DNA of 64,000 nt from Opisthocomus hoazin. Its lineage: Eukaryota > Chordata > Aves > Opisthocomiformes > Opisthocomidae. The DNA lies in the NCBI RefSeq assembly GCF_030867145.1, contig NC_134414.1:131204465-131268464 (forward strand), given 5' to 3'. Shown here piece by piece: positions 51,001 to 58,765 of the stretch (position 1 is the stretch's first letter; each line of letters starts with the position of its first letter). Below the pieces are notes generated by a model that was given only the letters and a program-made list of their open reading frames with translations, had not been told where the DNA came from and searched no databases. Position numbers and translations under genes: made by a program.

Positions 51001-54000
51001 CATTCTGTGATTCCATGTAATAACAATATTCTGCCATCTTACCTTCCTATGCTTTGCCAGCATAGCACCATCCGGCCCAAAGACAGTACACGTATTATAC
51101 AGCTTTCCACCATCCTCTTCTGGAATGGATCCTTTGTAAAGGTGAGAACAAAGATTTCCCCCACTGTATTATATGGAATTTTGACCTAATAGCACTAATA
51201 GACATTGCCCATTTTTCCCTCAATGAGATGGTCACTAGGAGTAAACTACCTCCGATGAGATATATGCTGCACTCCTTTGCAACTTCTGAGAGCTTTTGTG
51301 TTGATTCCCCAGGGATCTTCTCTGCATACTCCTTAAAGTATTGGGTTCCATATGGAGAATTAAAGCACTCCTAGAATTAGGGAAAAAAAAAAAAAAAAAA
51401 AAGTTAAAATCCAGTAATATTCCTGCAAGGAGATGTACTTGACCTTTCAAACTCCTCTCTTCTCAATGTTCGCATACAATCTTTAGTTACAGGAGCTCAA
51501 TAAGCAAATCAGCAAATATCAGGAGGCCAGAGAGATCTTAACAATTAGAGAAAATACAATGGGTGTGTTGGTGTGAACGTGTGCCAAACAGAACATGAGC
51601 TAGGAGTATCATGCAAGCTGCAAGTAGCAAGGCTAGCACAGCTATCAGTCTTGACTTAGCAAGATCACAAGGGATGTTCTCATCAGAACAAAGAACCAAG
51701 CTCCACCCAGCTCATTTGACAAGTTACAAGCTAAACAGATCCTCTCAAAACTGTAAAATGCTTGTGCTCATCCACAGCCTGTGATTTCTTGATTTTTAAA
51801 CGGACCTTTGCAAAAGCAAGCATTTCTCAAAATTACTTATTCTTTTGCTAAAACAATCCTTTAAACACCATTTCCTCACAACTGAACAGCGTCTTCTGTC
51901 CTAGGCTCTAGTTAAAGATTTGCTATCCCTCGGAACCAGGCATGTAATCTTTAGACAGTGAGACTAACAGAGCAGTTTGGATGCCTAAGCCAGGTGGCTA
52001 GTGGTATTTGAGATGCTCAAGATATCCAGAACTTCTACTCTGCATTATATTTGCCAGGTCTGTGAGCACGTGAGACACAATCCCCTTCCAACACTTCTTT
52101 GCTCCCTGAAGGAGTACAGCTGAAGGCCACAAATGCTATCAAACAATACCAGCACCTACTCTTCGGCAAGCGATTCCCAGCCCAAGCATCTGCCTCGATT
52201 GTTATCTTTGCTCACTGCAAGTTGTAACAGGACCCCACCCCAAAAAAAGAAAAAAAAAAAAATCAAGCTGTGAATTGGACAATAAACATTTCTGCCTTAA
52301 CCACTCAAGCAAACTTCTCAACAACTGCAGTAGATTCTGCTGAATATGGAAAACTGAACCAAAACTGGATGGATGTTTTTGCACCATATACAGACACTGG
52401 GCCAGCAGGTGCCAGCTAACCCACAGCAGAATTTGTGGATGGAAGAGGCAGGAAGGGAAGTCTCCGCAGGCTGTCAGATGAGCTCCCCAGGCTTCTGAAA
52501 GTTGGACTGAACTTCAAGGAAATTAAAGCAATGCCAGCTGTCTCTGCCTCCATCTTGCCACTTGCAGCGTCAAAGCGGGTGGTACTGAAACCATGGGCTC
52601 AAGAGAACAGGCAGAGCTCTGTGCAAGCTTGCGGCAGCAGTGCATGAGGCTGTTCATAAGCTGACACTGGAACAAAACTGCAGACTGTCTGCACAGATCA
52701 CCTAGTCCTGTGCTCTCCAAAGCGGTAAGCCTACAGGGACAGATCTTTGAATTGCTTTCTATCAGTTTCTAGATTAAAATGGATTCGTTTTTACTTCTTT
52801 ATCCATAAACATTACAAATTGTTTTTCTCTCATAAATTTTTCCTGGTTCAGAATTGAAAAAAAATTAACACACCAAGGCTAACATGTCAAAGGAAAATTG
52901 CCATATTCCTCTGCAGACGTGCAGATTACACAGTCAGCGCAAGTTACTTCTGTTTGTTATGTAGCATGACTTAAAAAGTGGAGGGAAGAGAATATTTCAT
53001 GCCCATGTCCTAATACCAGTACAAAATTTACCTCCCAAAAGTCTATGAAAAACTTTGCCCTTGTTTGACAAGTTTTACTCTAAAAGCATAAGTTATCACT
53101 GGCAAAGCGAGTATCTCAACTGAAGAGAGGTCTGCTAAACTCAGTGTTTGTACCCATGATGAAACTAACAAATAACTGATAATCTCAATGCAGGGGGCCC
53201 AGCCAGAATAACCAAAGGTCACATTTGCAACAGAAGAGCTGTGTTTGCACAGAGGAGCTGGGAAGGTTACTTAATACTTCGCCTGGGACAGCAGGAGGGA
53301 AAACATTCTGTGTGTAAAACACTCAGACCAAAAGTTCACCCAGAGAAGAACTTTGCACTCCTGAGTCAGATGCTGCAAGGCACAGGGGTAACACACGTTC
53401 CCTCAGCGAGAGAGGAAAAAAGCACAGAGCTGCACTGGAAAGATCACCTTGTTGCCAGCACACTCATCCATGTGAAAATTCAGGAACATAATCATGGCTG
53501 AAGTCCAAAAAGTAAATCAGAAATCATCAGTAATTGTAAGTGGCTATTTATGTTCCCACACAAGGAAGTCACAAGAGAAGTGTGTTTTAATTGTAATTCA
53601 GCCACAAATGACCTGCTAGAAATGTCCTATTTTGTTTCTCACGTACTGACTAATCTGGAATGATTATGGTAAAGAGAATCACTGTACACCTGTTTCCTTT
53701 CATCCTCATATCAACATTCTTTAGCCAAAAATCACCTTTTCCTACACTTTCAGCATGGGAGGCTTCTGCAAAGATTCAAACTACAGTGTCACTTTCGTGA
53801 ATTCAGAACATGCCAGGGATGGTATTGCCTGGGATTTAAACCAGCAAAAATCAAACCAGACAAAGATAACCTATTTGTTTTTTTTTTCAACTTCTTGTTT
53901 CCCCCCCTCTTAAGTGTGCTGCTAGACAGGACCCTGTTTTTTTTCCTATTTTGGAGCCTCACACAGCATCTAAGCTATCCAGAGAGAAACAGGAATATAC

Positions 54001-56376
54001 AATGCATTAGTAACACCAGAAAGAGGTTTCCAAGGATGTGAGGTACAGCTGCTAAGCAGACCGTGATCTTTACTCACAGGTAGAACCACAACTTTTGCTC
54101 CTTTAGCTGATGCTTCTCTCACCAGTCCACAGGCTCGTTGAAGGTTTTCTGATTTAACAGCAGATACATGAAGCTGAATAAGAGCCAGGCGGAAGTCTAA
54201 CGGCAGAAAAGAAAAAAAATAGTCAGCAGAATTCCCCCCAGAAAAACTCTTCAAAGTTTGAATTCAAGCATTTCTTAAAATAAATTTGCTTACATATTAA
54301 CATCTACACCAACCACTTCCAACCCATTTTGTGGTCTGTCTATGACTCTGGAAACAGTCTCTTAACACAGGGAGAACATTCAAACGTAGGCTTGTTAATG
54401 GGAACCATACACCACCATCACTCTGCTCAGGTCGAAGATCACAGAGTTCACACGCCAGTAACACTTCCCCTAGGCAGTGCCCAGCCCAAGTTCTAATGTA
54501 AGATACTATGTGACAGAAAGGAAGACCGCCAGTCACCTGGACCTGCTTCTTCTTTCCCAGTTGGCTACACGCTTCGTGAGCCTGTCTTTCTGTTGCCCCC
54601 GCTGCCTGATGAGCACTGGATGTCCTAAAATGCCACCAGCAAACTAAAGGATTGGACAATCCCAAAAGCACCAAATACGGGAACAGTTTGCTTTTGTCCC
54701 TCAAATCATATCTAGACTGGGAAATAGCTATAAAAGAAATTAAAGATAACATCTTTCCTGATTCTTTCTTTGCAGTTTGGTTTCCAGCCAAGAGACGGTT
54801 GCAAGTGTTATCAACACTGTCTCTACTGCAGCTAAGCAAGATTTGTAAGTGCAGGCTCTTGAAGTACACAAGTGGAAAAGATCAAATGAAGTTTTGAGCA
54901 CTCTCCTTGGACTTCCTTCCATGAATCTCCTGATACTTCAGGCTGTACGAAAACACGTAAACACATCCTAATCAGGTAGAGCTGTCTCCTTAAAAATGCT
55001 CTGGTTTCATAAAACAAAAGTTACCCAGTTTCAAAGCACCTCTCTTCTCTTCAACACTCCCCTATCATATAGCCGGTATCACTACAGGATAAAGCAAAAG
55101 CTGCAAACAACACAGCCTCAGTGGTCAGGGAAACAGGAAAAACTGATTCAAGCGAAGGTGAGACTGGGTCAGGAACAGTCAGGCAGAATATGTTTCCTCC
55201 TAGTTTAGTTAGTAGATAAGCAGCTAATTTCTAGAGGTTGAACAAATTACTTGCTGCTCACTTTGGCACTCTTCACATGAGAGACTCTTAATATTTGGCT
55301 ATTGAGCAAGCAAAGCTTCACTGAGATTTTCAACAGAAGTATCCATAGCTAGCTTCCAGACCCACCTAGATAACCATACCAGGAGTCTGCCTAAAGCTTT
55401 CCCGTATTTGTGGAATACGTTCTACCTCAGAGAAATTGGACACTTTAAGATTTACCTTTCAGCATAAATCCACTTTTGCAGAAAAACTAGAAGAGCAGCA
55501 CTAGGAAAAATTTCAAACTAACTTCCTTCCCGTAATATGTAAAACACTAGGAAACCACTAGTCTTATTTTCCCTATGCCTCAGGCTTGGAGTTTGTCAAC
55601 GGACAAAATCAAAGCTCAGTCACAACAGAATACATGTACTTGTGCCCACAGTTTTGTTTAAAAACGTTGAGAGGCAGAAGTAAGATAAATACAGGGAAAT
55701 GTGCAACAGTGCTGTAGAGGCCCAAGATCCCTTCCTCCCACCTTGCAAAGCTGCCTTAAAAACTTCTTTAAAACCAATTCTTAGTAGTCTATAGCGATGT
55801 GCACCACAGCCAGGTAAAAGTGTATCAGAGTGGGATGTGGTTTGTATCACCATGTAGCACGGTTTTTTTGGAAAACATTGGAAGCTGAGCACGCCTGGTC
55901 GGCTCAGACCACATTTCTGGAGCTGACCATGGCGGCGGGGGCAGCAGCGGCTCCCGGCTCCCACCGGCCCGCAGCAAAGCGGTGCCCAGGGCTGCTCCCT
56001 CCGGCACCGCCGTTATCCCGCACCCCTTCCAAGGCTCAGAGCCAGCACCCGGGGCCGAGGCCTTCCCAGCCCCGACGACGGACGGGGACCGCGGAGGACG
56101 CCGGCCGGGGGCAGCGGGCAGCCTCCACGCCGGGCAGGAGGGCGAGCACCCAGCGGGGACGGGGAGGGGCCGGTGGCGCCTCAGGGCAACCCCTGCGGAG
56201 GGGGAGACTCCGCCGAGAGCCCCCCGCAGCCGGCACTACGCGGCGGTCCCTCTCACGGCGGAGGCCGGAGCTCGACCCCACGCCCCCGGCCGGAGGAGGG
56301 GAGGGAGGCAGGGGGAGGGGGGGGAGGAGGAGGGGCAGTAACCGTCCCCCCGCGCGCGCCGCCACTCACTGGCCAT
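44970..56376 (-). CDS. NIT2: NIT2, omega-amidase (complete, 10 coding exons)
   Basis: Ten minus-strand exons (56376-56370, 54196-54078, 51370-51250, 51131-51043, 48975-48882, 47837-47763, 47320-47242, 46654-46556, 45480-45425, 45058-44970) join to 275 codons plus TGA; the human enzyme has 276. NIT2 hydrolyses alpha-ketoglutaramate and alpha-ketosuccinamate to the keto acids and ammonia, completing the glutamine and asparagine transaminase routes in cytosol and mitochondria. It is one nitrilase-superfamily domain. The catalytic triad is intact: Glu43 (first codon of exon 3, ECFNSPYG), Lys112 (last codon of exon 4, HRK) and nucleophile Cys153 ([12 protein letters not shown]). The [17 protein letters not shown] block (about 174-190) and [13 protein letters not shown] follow as in the family. 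The start [11 protein letters not shown] gives the expected N-terminus. Exon 1 contributes only seven coding bases. Confidence 0.97.
45425..45480 (-). CDS. NIT2: NIT2 exon 9
   Basis: Completes Trp228 and encodes 229-246 ([18 protein letters not shown]). Acceptor TTTTGCAG|G, donor ATAG|GTAAGG. Confidence 0.95.
46556..46654 (-). CDS. NIT2: NIT2 exon 8
   Basis: Residues 195-227, [20 protein letters not shown] to STVVNP. Acceptor GTACACACAG|A, donor CCATG|GTGAGT. Confidence 0.95.
47242..47320 (-). CDS. NIT2: NIT2 exon 7
   Basis: Residues 169-194, [20 protein letters not shown] block lining the active site. Acceptor TAACAAAG|GT, donor ACG|GTAAGA. Confidence 0.95.
47763..47837 (-). CDS. NIT2: NIT2 exon 6 (catalytic Cys)
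   Basis: Residues 144-168, [20 protein letters not shown], with the nucleophile Cys153. Acceptor TTTTGAGAACAG|CA, donor AAAG|GTGAGG. Confidence 0.96.
48135..48224 (+). mobile_element. CR1 LINE, very short 3' fragment
   Basis: About 90 bases with the CR1 3'-UTR signature (GGGCTTGGGCTAGATGACCT, CTCCCTTCCAACCC) and a decayed ATTCTACAATTCTATG tail, in NIT2 intron 5 and antisense to the gene. Confidence 0.85.
48882..48975 (-). CDS. NIT2: NIT2 exon 5
   Basis: Residues 113-143, [20 protein letters not shown] onward. Acceptor AATTACAG|GTT, donor ACTC|GTGAGT. Confidence 0.95.
50545..51016 (+). mobile_element. CR1 LINE, 5'-truncated copy in NIT2 intron 4
   Basis: The plus-strand frame ending at 50,937 encodes the CR1 ORF2 C-terminus ([43 protein letters not shown]), followed by TAGATGATCCACAGCGCTCC and a short tail. 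It is antisense to NIT2. Its 3' end lies only about 26 bases from the exon 4 splice donor. Confidence 0.96.
51043..51131 (-). CDS. NIT2: NIT2 exon 4 (catalytic Lys)
   Basis: Residues 83-112, [20 protein letters not shown] to HRK, ending at Lys112. Acceptor TTTACAAAG|GA, donor AAG|GTAAGA. The acceptor lacks a strong pyrimidine tract, and the intron before it is only 118 bases. Confidence 0.95.
51250..51370 (-). CDS. NIT2: NIT2 exon 3 (catalytic Glu)
   Basis: Residues 43-82, [20 protein letters not shown] to YLIG, starting at Glu43. Acceptor AATTCTAG|GAG behind a poly-T tract on the minus strand, donor GGAG|GTAGTT. Confidence 0.96.
54078..54196 (-). CDS. NIT2: NIT2 exon 2
   Basis: Completes codon 3 and encodes residues 4-42 ([20 protein letters not shown] to VVVLP). 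Acceptor GCCGTTAG|AC, donor CCT|GTGAGT. Confidence 0.96.
56370..56376 (-). CDS. NIT2: NIT2 exon 1 (seven coding bases)
   Basis: ATGGCCA followed by donor GTGAGT. With exon 2 it makes MANFRLAL, the expected nitrilase-family start. It is too short to show as an open frame and was found from the phase of exon 2. Confidence 0.88.
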
Positions 56377-56427
56377 GGCTCCGCGCGCCGCCTGCATCCC
56401 CGCGCGGCCCCGGCTCTCCCTCACACA

Positions 56428-56437
56428 GCGCATGCGC
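56428..56437 (+). promoter_or_regulatory. NRF-1 palindromic site
   Basis: GCGCATGCGC is a perfect NRF-1 core, about 52 bases upstream of the NIT2 start codon. NRF-1 drives many nuclear genes with mitochondrial roles. Confidence 0.65.
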
Positions 56438-56475
56438 GCGGGCGCCGCCCCGAGGGCTGCCGGGAAGCGTAGTCC

Positions 56476-56499
56476 GGCCCCGGCCCCGGCCCCGGCCCC
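56476..56499. repeat. GGCCCC hexamer repeat, four units
   Basis: Four perfect tandem GGCCCC units (GGGGCC on the minus strand), followed by GGGCGGGCGGG, about 100 bases upstream of the NIT2 ATG. Confidence 0.9.
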
Positions 56500-56701
56500 G
56501 GGCGGGCGGGCGGCTTCCCCGCCAAAGCGGCGGCTGCAGCGGGGCCTGTCACCGAAAACCGGGATAAAACCTCGTCACGCCAAGGCAGTGTTAGAAGGCA
56601 GGCGCTCTTCATTGCAGCGCCGGATGCACGGGGGATAATTCCACCGAACGTGCATACCTCATACTTTTCCACACGGTTTATACAGATCAAAAATATACTT
56701 G

Positions 56702-56712
56702 TTTATTTTATT
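56702..56712 (-). terminator. Tandem polyadenylation signals of the unassigned minus-strand gene
   Basis: Two overlapping minus-strand AATAAA hexamers (plus-strand TTTATT at 56,702-56,707 and 56,707-56,712). They lie about 76 bases past the stop codon of the predicted last exon and about 325 bases before the NIT2 start. Confidence 0.5.
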
Positions 56713-56787
56713 TATGCATAGTCAGTATTATTCGCTCCGGCAATTGGTGCAAACTTTCTCGCTTCTCATGTAGGTTACTGCGCAGAC

Positions 56788-56832
56788 TCAGTCACCCTCT
56801 TCCATCGTTCCCTTCCGAGCAGGCGGTATCGC
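56788..56832 (-). CDS. Unidentified gene, predicted last coding exon
   Basis: Fourteen codons (AIPPARKGTMEEGD) and TGA. The acceptor has a clear CTGAC branch-like site and a C-rich tract. Confidence 0.4.
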   Translation of the reverse strand, partial: AIPPARKGTMEEGD

Positions 56833-58765
56833 CTGGGTGGGGGTCGGTCAGTCGGGGGTCGCCCAGTCGGGGGTCGCCATCTCCCCGTGCCGGAGGCACC
56901 TTCTGGCCGCTCGGCTCGCCATCCTGGCAGTCCTGCTCAGTTTCCTCAGGCCGCTCCACAAACCCACACTCCTCATTCTCTCCTGACAGAAACGCATTAC
57001 CTGCTCTTTGTTAACGTTAATGATTGCCTGGAGACCAGACTCTCTGTCCCCAGACCCAGGTGGGTAGGGCTGCACAAGGGACACAGCAGCCTCGTTCACC
57101 ATCACGGTTAGCCGATTCCATCACCCTGGTTACAGGCCTGCCCGCGCCCCGGCGGGAGCGGGCGACGACTCCCCGGCAGGGCCTGCGGCGGGGTTCCTTT
57201 AAAAAAAAACAAAAAAACAAAAAAACAAAACAAAACAAAAAAAACAACTCAGATACTGCTGCTTAAAAACCCTGCCCCGTCCCGCGACCCGGCTTCGCAG
57301 CGCTACCCCGCGCCGTTTTGCCGACGCAGCCTGAGGGGACGGCGCGCCCGGAGGCCCCAGCCCTGCTGCGCCTTCCCTGCGCACTGCCCGCGGAGGGCAG
57401 GCAGCCGGCAGCACCGCTCCGGCGCCGGCTCAGCGCCGGGCCGCAGCCCCACCGCCGCCGGCCGGCACCTCTCGGTGTGCCGCAGCGTCCCGGCCCCCGC
57501 CCCGGGCCATCCCTGACAGCCTGGTACCTGCTCGGGGCCCCTCCCAAGGGATCCCAGGCAACTTGGGCACCTGGGACGTTGCCATCTTCCTTTACAAGAG
57601 CACCTCCATGCTGGTTTTAGTACTAGCTTTGAACACCGAGTACTCCTCTTAACACAGAACACTGCTGCCTCACGTACGTGTTGTACAAGCTGGGGATTTT
57701 AAACGCATCTTTGTAGAACTGTAGCTCCACGTTGTGCAGAGACAACTGTTTCCATGCAAGAGTTATCTCCACAAGCTGAAAGCACCTGACACCAGCAGGG
57801 GCAAAGATAAGCCGAAACGGGTAAGCCAGAGTCATGAAGCTCTCGCATGTTCACTTTCAGGAAATGTGTGCAGAGAGATGAAGGATGGGAAACGCACAAC
57901 CACCACTGCCTGCAGCAGTTATAAACCTTCCTTCGACAGAGAACCTGTTCTGTCTGCCCAGTACAGGGAACACCTCATCCCACACTGACCAAGCCAAAGG
58001 ATGGCAGAATTACCAACAGTGGACAACTGTGGATGAGGAGCAGATGCAGGCGCTCCTTGGCAGGCCTCCCACCCTTTTACACATGCCCAGGGTAGTAGAA
58101 GCAGCACATATGAAGTTTTTGGGTTTGTGGTAGGTTTTTTTTTTTTTTTTTTTAATTGAACAGTGCACCTTGCAGGGCTCCTGGTACAAACAGCTGCTGT
58201 CTCCCAAGTTCACACGAGCTTTGGGGCAGAGCACAAAAAAGAACGAGAATAAGTAGTAAGGCAGTATCACCCCTTCAGGTGAAAAGCATGGGCTAAAAAT
58301 CCAGTGTTTCCCATGGTTCAGAAAGACACAGTGTATTTTTCAAGTTTCAAACCAAAAATATCTGAAGGCACTAAATACAGCCAAAAGAACAAGTTACACG
58401 CTTCCACCCCCTCCTTCCCCAAAAGGGGAAACTTCTCAGCCATGCAGTAGGCTACACCTATATTGAGAACAGTTAACCGACAGTACCAAAAGTTCTGAAG
58501 ATACAACCAAAATGCAGTTAGAAGGAACAGCTACAAACCGTGCTAAGCCCCATGTGCAAGGCCCAATAGCAACTGAAAGAATGGCAAGTAATCTTTACGT
58601 ACATCTGGAGACGGCAACGTAAATAAAATTGCATCTCCACGGCCGGAGTATTTTTGGTGGCTAATACGTATAAAGTTCTGTACAAATTCTCATACAGATC
58701 AGAATCTAAACGAATTTGTGAGACAGCTGGAGAGCCATCAATGAGTACAGAAGCACTGACCCTGG
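56788..58765 (-). CDS. Unidentified spliced gene, 3' part (four predicted coding exons)
   Basis: I do not recognise this product. Four minus-strand segments (58765-58599, 57775-57674, 57069-57001, 56832-56788) join in a single phase into about 126 codons ending in TGA. Segment 1 has acceptor TGTTTTATAG and donor ATGTAC|GTAAAG. Segment 2 has TGCTTTCAG|CTT and TAC|GTGAGG. Segment 3 has CCCTTGTGCAG|CCC and CAG|GTAATG. Segment 4 has CCGACCCCCACCCAG|GCG. Introns are 823, 604 and 168 bases. The predicted protein has mixed composition with alternating hydrophobic stretches and no membrane segment. Recognisable strings include RVSASVLIDGSPAVSQIRLD, LVEITLAWKQLSLHNVELQF and YPPGSGDRESGLQAIINVNK. Tandem AATAAA follows the stop. 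The upstream exons and start were not found, so a decayed gene or an alternative 3' end of another transcript remains possible. Confidence 0.45.
57001..57069 (-). CDS. Unidentified gene, predicted exon 3 from those seen
   Basis: Twenty-three codons starting PYPPGSGDRESGLQAI, phase 0 on both sides, with a strong CAG|GTAATG donor. Confidence 0.42.
57110..57560. promoter_or_regulatory. Second CpG-rich block
   Basis: A CpG-dense stretch separate from the NIT2 island. An A-rich tract (about 57,198-57,246) interrupts it. It lies inside an intron of the unidentified minus-strand gene. It could be an independent promoter, an extension of the NIT2 island or a GC-rich intron. Confidence 0.55.
57198..57246. 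repeat. A-rich (A3-8C)n tract
   Basis: Runs of three to nine A separated by single C, inside the second CpG block. Confidence 0.85.
57674..57775 (-). CDS. Unidentified gene, predicted exon 2 from those seen
   Basis: Thirty-four codons starting LVEITLAWKQLSLHNVELQF and ending at TAC|GTGAGG. An alternative acceptor ten bases upstream (GTGTCAG|G) fits a phase-2 join instead. Confidence 0.45.
58135..58154. repeat. T homopolymer tract
   Basis: About 20 bases, almost all T. Confidence 0.85.
58599..58765 (-). CDS. Unidentified gene, predicted exon 1 from those seen
   Basis: Two bases of a split codon and 55 full codons from RVSASVLIDGSPAVSQIRLD to RLQMY. It is preceded by a good pyrimidine tract and TATAG. 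A second acceptor four bases in (CCAG|G) is possible. Confidence 0.45.

Larger units (their letters stand above)
55920..56640. promoter_or_regulatory. NIT2: CpG island, NIT2 promoter
   Basis: CpG-dense sequence around the NIT2 start codon at 56,376. The open frames running through it on both strands are Pro/Arg/Ala/Gly-rich products of base composition. It holds a perfect NRF-1 palindrome and four GGGGCC units (minus-strand reading). Confidence 0.85.

Noticed and set aside
55830-56638. Plus-strand frames of up to 245 codons through the NIT2 CpG island
   Set aside because: Low-complexity Pro/Arg/Gly products of base composition, with no splice continuation or family similarity.
56848-57000. 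Read-through of predicted exon 57,069-57,001 into a basic tail ending near 56,850
   Set aside because: The strong CAG|GTAATG donor and the good phase-0 acceptor at 56,832 make splicing more likely. I cannot fully exclude read-through.
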